Shown here piece after piece: positions 34,485 through 42,916 of a stretch of DNA of 64,000 bases. The first letter of the stretch is position 1. The number at the start of each line of letters is the position of its first letter. The translations under genes were made by a program, and so were the position numbers. The DNA comes from Terrimonas_A sp040509495 (GTDB lineage Bacteria; Bacteroidota; Bacteroidia; Chitinophagales; Chitinophagaceae). Location: NCBI GenBank assembly GCA_040509495.1, contig JBEVKW010000469.1:1-64000 (forward strand), read 5' to 3'. The notes beneath the pieces are model-generated. The model was given only the letters and a program-made list of their open reading frames with translations, did not search any database and was not told the origin of the DNA.

Positions 34485-37400
34485 CTAAAATCCAAACTGC
34501 AGGCCTGCGGAATACATTTTAAGATTAGGGAATTGAAAACCGTACACACCTCTTTCAAACATATTGCCGTTGTTGAATTCCGGATCGAGTCCGCCGAAGC
34601 TGGTAAAGGTGACCAGGTTCTGACCAGAGACCGTTACCTGGGCATTGGCAAATCCAATGCGTTTGATCAATGCTTCCGGCAAGCGGTAAGAGAGGCTTAC
34701 AAATTTCAGGCGCATGAATGTTCCACTTTCGAGCCAGCGATCACTATCGCCTCTTGAATTGAGTGTTGAACCGTAGAAAGCGCGGGGCACATTCGTATTA
34801 GTGTTATCCGGCGTCCATGGATTCACGCCTTTACGATAATTGGAATTATCATCGAAACGATCAACCAGGCTTGTGTAACCGTTATACACAGTTGAACCGA
34901 ATGACCCGAACCAATTCATGGTAAGATCGAAGTTCCTGTATGATGCTCCCATATTCAATCCGAGCTCCCACTTAGCCCATGGGCTACCCAGTACGATCTT
35001 GTCGTCGTTGGAGATCTGGCCATCACCGTTGTGATCCACAAAACGGAGGTCACCAGGTTTGGCATTGGGCTGAATGGTGATGCCGTCCTTATTCTTGTAA
35101 TTGATCACCTCGTCCTGTGTCTGGAACAGGCCGTCTGTCTGCAGAAGGTACCACATGGCAGCGGGGCTTCCCAGTTTGGTAACGGTCGTGCCGGTGAAGA
35201 TGTCATTACGGCCGTAACCAAGATTCAGGATCTTATTGCGAAGCGTCGTTACGTTTGCTGTTATGTAATAACTGAAATCTTTCGCCTCTGCCCTGTATGT
35301 TGCGGAAAGCTCGAAGCCTGTATTGCGAAGGCTGGCGGCATTCACGGCTGGATTTCCTCCATCATTACCGGTTGTCATCAGGATCGGCATGTAGGTAAGT
35401 ACATCTGTTGTTTTTGCGATAAAGTATTCTGCCGTTACAGACAGTTTGCTGTTCAGCAGGCTGGCATCAACACCAAAATTTGTTTGCGTCAGTTTTTCCC
35501 AACGGAGATCCTGGTTGGCCAGTCTTACCTGTGTTGCACCGGGAAGTATGTTCTGCCCGGTTCCCATTGCAATTGTTGAGAACGTGTTGATCACCGGCAG
35601 GTAATCCCAGTATCCAAGATTGCTGCTGCTTCCCAATGTTCCATGGCTTACGCGAAGTTTGAGATCATTGACAAAACCGGCTTTAAAGAAGTTCTCATTG
35701 CTGATACGCCACGCGGCGGAAACAGACGGGAATGTTCCCCACTGTTCGCTGCGGCCAAGACGGGAGGAGCCATCGTGACGGATAACCGCATTCAGCAGAT
35801 ACTTATCAGCAAAATTATACTCGATCCGTCCGAGATAAGACAGAAGGATTGCTTTTTGATCGTACCCGCCGACCTGCGGTTCACTGCCCTGGTCAAGCAC
35901 CCAGTAATATGAACCGGAGGAAGAATTTTGCAGGATATTACGTTTTGTTCCCCATATCTGTCCATAGTTATCGCGTTGATAGGTCTGACCGGCTATAGCA
36001 TTCACGCTATGTTTTCCAAAACGCCTGTTGAAGGAAAGTGTATTCTCTACGAGCATCGATTGATAACGTGCTCTGTTCTCATTAAAGATCGCCGGGTCAA
36101 AGGCCTGGTTCAATGTCCAGTTACCGTCTTTGCGTTTATACCGGTAATTATCTGCGCTTGTTTCGTAGCCAAAATTTGCGCGGTACTTCAGCCAGGGCAG
36201 CAATTTCAATTCACCCCAGATATTACCTCTTACTCTGAAATTCTCCAGTGCGCGATCTTCCAGATCGGCTATAGCGACCGGGTTCGTACCAAATGTACGC
36301 GCACGGCTTTCGCTACCATATCCATATCCGCCGGGATTGGCCGGATCATAAACGGGAATGGTTGGCAGCAAACGAACCACATCCGCATATGGATTGCCGG
36401 ACATTTCATCAGACTTCGCGTTGCTGATCGCCAGGTTTTCGCCAAAGCTGAATATACCTTTTGAACCCTGCGCGTTCACACGGAGACTGATGCGGTCAAA
36501 CCCGGTACTGATCACAGCGCCTTTATTTTTAAAATAGTTGGCAGACACCATATAGCTGCCATTGTCGCTACCACCCGCAAAGCTCACGTTATAATCCTGC
36601 ATGTAACCAGTCTGGAAAGCTTCATCCTGCCAGTCGGTAGTAACATCAAGATTCAGATTCTGCCGGGGAACATTGGCGTTATCATAGGCCATATAATTAA
36701 GGCGAACGAATTCATCTTTCCCGGCAAGGTCCCATCTTGGAGTTGTCTGGATACTTGTTTTAGCGGCAAAGTCGACGCGCATTGGCCCTTTCTTTCCTTT
36801 CTTTGTGGTGATGATGATCACTCCGTTAGCCGCGCGTGAGCCATAGATCGCTGCGGCAGATGCATCTTTTAAGATCTGTATCGATTCAACATCATTCGGG
36901 TTAAAATCACGGTTTGCATAAGTGATCATTCCATCGATGACATACAGCGGGTTTGTACCGGTCAGATTTTTCAGTCCCCGGATCTCAACACGGGCTTCGG
37001 AACCCGGCTGGCCTCCTCCACGCACGAACACGCCGGAAGCAAGTCCCTGCAGCGCTTCACCCAATGTTGTTGCCTGGCGCTTGGTAACTTCTGCAGTCTC
37101 CACAACAGCCACGGCGCCGGTAAGATCACGCTTGCGTTGAGAGCCATAGCCTACAACGACCACTTCTCCAAGATCTGCCGCGCCGATCTGTAATTGAACA
37201 TCAATGGCAGACTGACCGTTTACCGCGATCTCCTTATCTGCATAACCCACATTGCTGACCACCAGCGTCGCCTGTGTGCTGGCTAGCTGCAATGTGTAGT
37301 TACCCGAAGCATCCGTTGATGTGCCCGTATTGGATCCTTTTGCAGTAACACTGGCGCCTTCCAAGGGCTCGCCTTTCTGATTGGTGATTTTTCCTTTTAC

Positions 37401-37538
37401 TGTGTGAGTTGATTGTGCTGAAAGTAATTGAGTGAAGAGCAGTGCGATCAGCAGTAGAGCAACACCGGCAGTGTTGCGTACCTTTTGCATGCAGGCAGGC
37501 GCATACGAAAAGGTGGGTGCTAATGACCTTTTTCTCAT
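34485..37538 (-). CDS. SusC/RagA-type TonB-dependent glycan transporter
   Basis: This 1017-aa outer-membrane porin has an unusually long positively charged N-terminus before the signal hydrophobic core (about residues 22-41). Then come a carboxypeptidase-like regulatory domain (VKGKITNQKGEPLEGASV), the TonB box region VVVVGYG near 128-134, the plug (NPLYVIDG, AAIYGSRAANGVI) and the β-barrel ending in aromatic GLQFGF. It imports oligosaccharides bound by SusD. It is the promoter-proximal gene of the minus-strand locus, divergent from its presumed sensor. Confidence 0.95.
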   Translation of the reverse strand: MRKRSLAPTFSYAPACMQKVRNTAGVALLLIALLFTQLLSAQSTHTVKGKITNQKGEPLEGASVTAKGSNTGTSTDASGNYTLQLASTQATLVVSNVGYADKEIAVNGQSAIDVQLQIGAADLGEVVVVGYGSQRKRDLTGAVAVVETAEVTKRQATTLGEALQGLASGVFVRGGGQPGSEARVEIRGLKNLTGTNPLYVIDGMITYANRDFNPNDVESIQILKDASAAAIYGSRAANGVIIITTKKGKKGPMRVDFAAKTSIQTTPRWDLAGKDEFVRLNYMAYDNANVPRQNLNLDVTTDWQDEAFQTGYMQDYNVSFAGGSDNGSYMVSANYFKNKGAVISTGFDRISLRVNAQGSKGIFSFGENLAISNAKSDEMSGNPYADVVRLLPTIPVYDPANPGGYGYGSESRARTFGTNPVAIADLEDRALENFRVRGNIWGELKLLPWLKYRANFGYETSADNYRYKRKDGNWTLNQAFDPAIFNENRARYQSMLVENTLSFNRRFGKHSVNAIAGQTYQRDNYGQIWGTKRNILQNSSSGSYYWVLDQGSEPQVGGYDQKAILLSYLGRIEYNFADKYLLNAVIRHDGSSRLGRSEQWGTFPSVSAAWRISNENFFKAGFVNDLKLRVSHGTLGSSSNLGYWDYLPVINTFSTIAMGTGQNILPGATQVRLANQDLRWEKLTQTNFGVDASLLNSKLSVTAEYFIAKTTDVLTYMPILMTTGNDGGNPAVNAASLRNTGFELSATYRAEAKDFSYYITANVTTLRNKILNLGYGRNDIFTGTTVTKLGSPAAMWYLLQTDGLFQTQDEVINYKNKDGITIQPNAKPGDLRFVDHNGDGQISNDDKIVLGSPWAKWELGLNMGASYRNFDLTMNWFGSFGSTVYNGYTSLVDRFDDNSNYRKGVNPWTPDNTNTNVPRAFYGSTLNSRGDSDRWLESGTFMRLKFVSLSYRLPEALIKRIGFANAQVTVSGQNLVTFTSFGGLDPEFNNGNMFERGVYGFQFPNLKMYSAGLQFGF

Positions 37539-37600
37539 ATTGGCAATTATTAGTTAGATGTTTTGGTTTAGAAACCAGTTGAGTGTAAGTTGGAACATTT

Positions 37601-37630
37601 CAAACGAATGAAGGCTCCGGATCGTCTCAA
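37601..37630 (-). promoter_or_regulatory. Promoter of the SusC-led glycan operon
   Basis: On the minus strand, TTG (37630-37628) is separated by exactly 19 bp from TTCGTTTG (37608-37601), one base off TAnnTTTG. A start near 37594 would give a leader of about 56 nt before the susC-like ATG at 37538. It lies in the 243-bp gap shared with the divergent sensor gene, where the cognate AraC-type regulator would be expected to bind. Confidence 0.5.
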
Positions 37631-37781
37631 TCTTTCTTCAATTTGTATCAACAATAAACCACCGGCATACATAACGCGACCCGCCGCATTACACTTATGC
37701 CGATCAGGAACAACATGCTTACACAAACTTGCGCTTTTTTGATTAAGTTCGTTTTCGCGAATGCAAATTGCTGACTGCTTT

Positions 37782-40700
37782 ATGAAATGTCTCACAACGG
37801 CAATATTCTTCCTGTTCACCATTGGCTTTGCCGATGCCCAATCCTATTACTTCACGCACTACCAGGTTGAGAACGGCCTTTCAAACAATGCGGTTATTTC
37901 CAGTCTGCAGGATCATAATGGCTTCTTATGGTTTGGTACAAAGGACGGATTGAATCGCTTCGACGGATATTCATTTAAAATATTCCGGTACGAAGCCGGT
38001 GACCCGAACAGTATCGGTAGTAATTATATATACAGCTTACATGAAAGCCGGTCGGGCACGCTATGGGTTGGCTGCGACCGTGGACTTTTTGCTTATGCTG
38101 CAACAACGGAAAGTTTCCATAAGGTTTCCGGTGCACCTGAAACAGAGATACTGGACATACAGGAAGATCGCGCTGGTGCGATCTGGTTCGTATCGCGGTT
38201 GATCCTTTATTGTTATGAACCCAAAACCGGGACACTCAAAGCGTTTAATCAGCCAGGACATCTGACGGTATCTTCCATTTGCGCCACAGATAACGGCGAA
38301 TGCTGGATCTCATCAAGCAATGGCACCGTACATCGCCTGGGAAAAGACGGACCAGACATGAATGGGTTTTATGTATTCGATCATCGCGGGCCCGCAGGAA
38401 ATAACTGGATCGAAAAGATCTGTGACGCAGGTAACGGCCATATTCTTGTAGGCACTTCCAAACAGGGCGCAAAACTGCTTGACACAAAAACCGGCACTTA
38501 TAAAGACATTCTCAGTCACACCGCGGATGAACCGGAGATCTTTGTGCGTGATTTTATCCGGCAATCCGATAACGAATTCTGGATCGCCACAGAATCAGGC
38601 GTGTTTATTTACAATCACAGCACCGGCAAATACATCAACCTTAAAAAAAATTACAACAATCCTTACTCCATTGCCGACAACGCCGTGTATACATTTTGCA
38701 AAGACAGGGAAGGCGGCATCTGGGCCGGCACTTACTTTGGTGGCGTCAATTATTACCCGAAACAATACACCAGCTTTAAAAAATTCTTCCCACAGTCGGG
38801 AGGCAATTCTATAAGCGGGAATGCCGTTCGTGAGATCGTCAGCGATCATGACGGCAATCTATGGATCGGAACAGAGGATGCCGGATTGAATAAATTACTT
38901 ACAGGCTCCGCTACATTCGCACCTTTTAATTCCGGTCACAGCAGTTATACGTCTTCAACCAACATACACGGCTTAGTAGCATACAACGACGAATTATGGG
39001 TAGGTACTTTTCATCGTGGCCTTGATGTACTGGATATAAGAACAGGCAGGAGACTTCGCCATTATTCCGCTGCCACACATCACCTGCAAAGCGATTTTGT
39101 GTTTTGTTTCCTGAAAACAAAACAGGGAAAACTGATCGTAGCAACCGATCGTGGGCTCACTTATTATAATCCGCACGAAGACAATTTTGACAATATCGAA
39201 GCTGCGCCGGAAAACTTCTATACATTTTTGTATGAAGACGTGCATGGCATTATCTGGGCTGGCACCTATGCTGATGGAGCACACTGGTTCGATCCCAAAA
39301 CCGGTCGCAATGGCCATTACCGCTATGAACCCGGCAAATCCGGAAGCCTCGGCGGTAATCGTGTCAACTGGATCTTCGAAGACAGTCATAAACAACTCTG
39401 GATCGCTACCGAAGGTGGCTTATGTAAACTGGACGAGAAAAAGAAGGGGTTTACCACGTACACCACCAAGAATGGCTTTCCGAGCAATATAATGTATGCC
39501 GTCCTGGAAGACAGCCAACAGCATTTCTGGGTAAGCACTTCAAAAGGGCTCGTACGATTTTCTCCGTCCGACACAAACATCACCGTATTCACCCGCGCAC
39601 ACGGCTTGTTGAACGACCAGTTCAATTATAACTCTGCTTATAAAGACCAAAAAGGACGGATGTATTTCGGCAGTGTGAAAGGGATGATCAGTTTTCACCC
39701 GGATGAGTTTGTCCGTAACAATTTCGACCTCCCGGTATATATCACCGGTTTCCAGGTTTACGACAAAGAACTTGCGATCAATAAAGAAGGTTCACCGCTG
39801 GAAAAATCGATCACCTACACCAACACGATCACTCTGTCGCACAATCAAAGCTCATTCAGTATTGACTTTGCGGCGCTAAGCTTCACCGCACCGGACATGA
39901 CGGAATATGCCTACAAAATGGACGGATTGAATAAAGACTGGACCTACCTGAAAACAAACCGTAAGGCATACTTCACTAAATTATCGCCAGGCACTTATGT
40001 ATTTACCGTTAAGGCGAGCAACAGCGGCGGTGAATGGAAATGCGAACCCGCAACGCTTACGATCAGGATCCTTCCACCCATCTGGCTGAGCAAATGGGCT
40101 TATTTATGCTACACAATAGCGGCCGCCGCGCTGATCTTTTTTATTTTCCGCAGTTATCACCGGCGTACAGAAGAAAAGAACCGGCGTAAACTTGAAATGC
40201 TCGAACATGAAAAAGAAAAAGAGATATACCAGGCTAAGATCGAGTTTTTCACCAATGTTGCGCATGAGATCCGCACCCCGCTGACATTGATCAAAGGACC
40301 AATGGAGAAAGTGATGAAACAGATCGAGACAGTACCAGCCGTCAGCAATAACTTAAAGATCATGAAACGTAACACCGACCGCCTACTTGATCTGACCACG
40401 CAGTTGCTCGACTTCCGGAAAACAGAAACCAAAGGTTTCAGCCTCAATTTTGTGAAAGCGAATATTTCAGAACTTCTTACTGATGCTCACCTCCGGTTCA
40501 AACCAGCAGCCGAACAGAAAAAACTGTCCTTCACTATAGAAACACTACCGCTCTTCAATGCATACGTTGATACGGAAGCATTCAACAAGATCATGAGCAA
40601 CCTGCTTGACAATGCCGTCAAGTATGCAGAAAACTTCGTGCAGGTACAAATGATCGCAGGTAATGAGCAGGACTCATTTTTTAAAATAGAAGTAGCAAAC

Positions 40701-40928
40701 GACGGATACCTTATTCCCCCGGACATGAAAGAAAAAATATTTGAAACATTTTTCCGGATAAAAGAAAATGGGAAACAATCCGGAACGGGGATCGGACTTG
40801 CGCTGGCCCGTTCGCTCGCGGAACTGCATAAAGGGTCTTTGTATCTCAAAGAACCGTCCGGCAGTACCAATGTATTTGTGCTGGTATTACCTGTTCACCA
40901 GGAAATAGAATTTAACTTAAGCCGCTAG
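37782..40928 (+). CDS. Periplasmic-sensing histidine kinase (reg_prop / Y_Y_Y), without receiver
   Basis: This 1048-aa protein uses ATG 37782 (MKCLTTAIFFLF), giving a clean signal peptide; an in-frame ATG at 37761 is possible. Two large β-propellers of reg_prop repeats (many LWIGT / IWAGT motifs) and a Y_Y_Y domain form the periplasmic sensor, followed by a transmembrane helix (about 770-795). The HisKA domain has His near 827 in NVAHEIRTPLT, then a HATPase (LLDNAVKYA, GTGIGLALAR). Such sensors normally continue into receiver and AraC domains; here the protein stops after the ATPase. It probably senses the oligosaccharide imported by the divergent locus. Confidence 0.92.
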   Translation: MKCLTTAIFFLFTIGFADAQSYYFTHYQVENGLSNNAVISSLQDHNGFLWFGTKDGLNRFDGYSFKIFRYEAGDPNSIGSNYIYSLHESRSGTLWVGCDRGLFAYAATTESFHKVSGAPETEILDIQEDRAGAIWFVSRLILYCYEPKTGTLKAFNQPGHLTVSSICATDNGECWISSSNGTVHRLGKDGPDMNGFYVFDHRGPAGNNWIEKICDAGNGHILVGTSKQGAKLLDTKTGTYKDILSHTADEPEIFVRDFIRQSDNEFWIATESGVFIYNHSTGKYINLKKNYNNPYSIADNAVYTFCKDREGGIWAGTYFGGVNYYPKQYTSFKKFFPQSGGNSISGNAVREIVSDHDGNLWIGTEDAGLNKLLTGSATFAPFNSGHSSYTSSTNIHGLVAYNDELWVGTFHRGLDVLDIRTGRRLRHYSAATHHLQSDFVFCFLKTKQGKLIVATDRGLTYYNPHEDNFDNIEAAPENFYTFLYEDVHGIIWAGTYADGAHWFDPKTGRNGHYRYEPGKSGSLGGNRVNWIFEDSHKQLWIATEGGLCKLDEKKKGFTTYTTKNGFPSNIMYAVLEDSQQHFWVSTSKGLVRFSPSDTNITVFTRAHGLLNDQFNYNSAYKDQKGRMYFGSVKGMISFHPDEFVRNNFDLPVYITGFQVYDKELAINKEGSPLEKSITYTNTITLSHNQSSFSIDFAALSFTAPDMTEYAYKMDGLNKDWTYLKTNRKAYFTKLSPGTYVFTVKASNSGGEWKCEPATLTIRILPPIWLSKWAYLCYTIAAAALIFFIFRSYHRRTEEKNRRKLEMLEHEKEKEIYQAKIEFFTNVAHEIRTPLTLIKGPMEKVMKQIETVPAVSNNLKIMKRNTDRLLDLTTQLLDFRKTETKGFSLNFVKANISELLTDAHLRFKPAAEQKKLSFTIETLPLFNAYVDTEAFNKIMSNLLDNAVKYAENFVQVQMIAGNEQDSFFKIEVANDGYLIPPDMKEKIFETFFRIKENGKQSGTGIGLALARSLAELHKGSLYLKEPSGSTNVFVLVLPVHQEIEFNLSR

Positions 40929-40969
40929 AAGAAAATAAAACAGCAGCATAGCTTTAAACAACCCTTATA

Positions 40970-41743
40970 ATGAAACCGGTCATACTACTCGTGGATGACA
41001 ATGCCGAGATCCTCGATTTCCTCTCAGAAGACCTGAGTGAAAAATACTCCGTACTCAAAGCGTTGAATGGTAAGGAAGCACTTGAGCTTCTTTTACAGGA
41101 ACAGGTTCATCTGCTTATCAGCGATATCATGATGCCCGTAATGGATGGCTATCAACTGTGCAGAAATGTCAAATCAAATTTTGAATACAGCCATATTCCC
41201 GTGATATTGCTTACGGCTAAAAATACGTTGCAATCCAAGATCGAAGGCCTGGAACTTGGCGCTGATGCCTATATAGAAAAGCCGTTTTCACCTGAACACC
41301 TGCAAGTACAGATCGCAAACCTGCTGTCGAACCGCAATAAGATCAGGGAATATTTCGCCAGCAGTCCGCTTGTCCACATCAATACTATGGCTTACTCCAA
41401 AGCAGACGAACATTTCCTGGAGCAACTGAATGAAGCGATCTATCAAAACATCGAAAACGCCGATCTGAGTGTAGACCAACTGGCAGACCTTATGAACATG
41501 AGCCGGGCTACACTTTACCGGAAGATCAAGGCGATCTCGGACCTTACACCCAATGAGCTGATCAATGTCACCCGTTTGAAAAAGGCTGCAGAACTACTGG
41601 CAGAACAGGATTACAAAGTATACGAAGTAGCAGAAATGACGGGCTTTGGATCGCAAACAAATTTTGGACGAAACTTTACAAAGCAATTCGGGATCACACC
41701 GACAGAGTATGCGCTTATCAAGAAAAGTGAAAGAAAAAGATGA
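40970..41743 (+). CDS. Response regulator with AraC-type DNA-binding domain (partner of upstream kinase)
   Basis: This 257-aa protein has a receiver domain with acidic pocket Asp9-Asp10, phosphorylated Asp52 (LISDIMMP), Thr82 and Lys104 (IEKPFSP). After a linker, two AraC helix-turn-helix units occupy about residues 155-255 (LADLMNMSRATLYRKIKAISDLTPNELIN and FGSQTNFGRNFTKQFGITPTEY). It matches the C-terminal half of hybrid two-component proteins almost exactly, but starts with its own ATG 41 bp after the kinase stop and in another frame. It should activate the SusC-led operon. Confidence 0.93.
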   Translation: MKPVILLVDDNAEILDFLSEDLSEKYSVLKALNGKEALELLLQEQVHLLISDIMMPVMDGYQLCRNVKSNFEYSHIPVILLTAKNTLQSKIEGLELGADAYIEKPFSPEHLQVQIANLLSNRNKIREYFASSPLVHINTMAYSKADEHFLEQLNEAIYQNIENADLSVDQLADLMNMSRATLYRKIKAISDLTPNELINVTRLKKAAELLAEQDYKVYEVAEMTGFGSQTNFGRNFTKQFGITPTEYALIKKSERKR

Positions 41744-41800
41744 ACGCCTCTTTTTTTACTGGTGATGGCCTGGCAGTAGCGGCGCAAAGAGCAAAAGAAA

Positions 41801-42682
41801 TTACGCCACGGACGCGGTCAGTTTCATCACAGCAACCTGTTTCATCGCGGTAGGCGGATCACCAAAGCGTGTTCTGAAAGAGCGACTGAAATGAGAATAG
41901 TTTTCAAAGCCACTTTCAAAAGCAGCCTCTGCCACGGTCTTTCCCATGTTGGTCAGCAGATGAAGAGCATGATTGAGGCGCTTTTCCATCAGCCATTTAC
42001 CGGGAGACATACCATATAATCTTTCAAAATCTCTTTTGAATGCAGAAAGACTTCTGGAAGATAGTTTGGCAAATTCTTCGAGTTTCAGGTTGAAGCAGAA
42101 GTTCTGTTCCATTACGCGCTGCACAGAGAGTATCTGCGGTTCATTCATCAATACACAGAAGTAGGACGATAACGCTTCATTATGCTGATCGGCGAGAGCG
42201 AGGATCAGTTCACGGAATTTCAATTCCAGCAATGAAGGGTCGGGTTCATTTCCATCAATGAAATAGGGATACATGGACTGGAAATATGTCATGATGGTCG
42301 CGCTGCTCTGAACGGCAATGATCGGCTCTGTGTCGCTAAAAAAACGTGGAACCGGCTTTGAACGTTTGCTCAGTACGTCGCAGATAAAATCATCCGGAAC
42401 AAAGAACAGAAAGAAACAAAAATCTGTATCGAAGAACTGTTCGATGATCGCCCCTCCTTTTTTTACGAATACGCAGGTGCCTTCCCGCAGGTCATAAGAG
42501 CGATGCGCAGTATGCCAGATCTTACGGCCCTCGAGCACGTAAAGTATATAATTATGATGACTCCAGATATCCTGGTACCGTTCATCCTGCTTGCAATTGA
42601 ACAGTGTCAGCAGCGAATCCTTACAGATCAGCTTTCTGCAGCCTGCTGGCGAGGAAATAATATTTGTATAGGAGTTGATCAC
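41801..42682 (-). CDS. AraC-family transcriptional regulator
   Basis: This 293-aa cytoplasmic regulator has a variable N-terminal cupin-like effector domain (about residues 20-130, with a LREGTCVFVKKGG segment) and a C-terminal AraC DNA-binding domain (about 185-285: LEEFAKLSSRSLSAFKRDFERLYGMSP and SGFENYSHFSRSFRTRFG). It converges with the response-regulator gene. The effector and target genes are not evident; it may control its own promoter or the kinase gene that begins at 42917. Confidence 0.9.
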   Translation of the reverse strand: MINSYTNIISSPAGCRKLICKDSLLTLFNCKQDERYQDIWSHHNYILYVLEGRKIWHTAHRSYDLREGTCVFVKKGGAIIEQFFDTDFCFFLFFVPDDFICDVLSKRSKPVPRFFSDTEPIIAVQSSATIMTYFQSMYPYFIDGNEPDPSLLELKFRELILALADQHNEALSSYFCVLMNEPQILSVQRVMEQNFCFNLKLEEFAKLSSRSLSAFKRDFERLYGMSPGKWLMEKRLNHALHLLTNMGKTVAEAAFESGFENYSHFSRSFRTRFGDPPTAMKQVAVMKLTASVA

Positions 42683-42916
42683 ATGAGGTCATTCAGCGTT
42701 GGCAGCCGGGAAGCGTACGCCCCCGTATCCATAAAACAACGAAAAATCAATGCACTACATCACACCCGATTAGTATTTGGTAGAAATGAGGTTACCATTG
42801 AACGGAAATGGTAAGTAAACGGCAGAAGTGGTGCGAGCAGCTTTATCTCTCTTATAAAAAGTGCTAATATTACAGGAAACTAAACTGCCGCTTTCCTTCA
42901 AAATCTATGCATTGAA

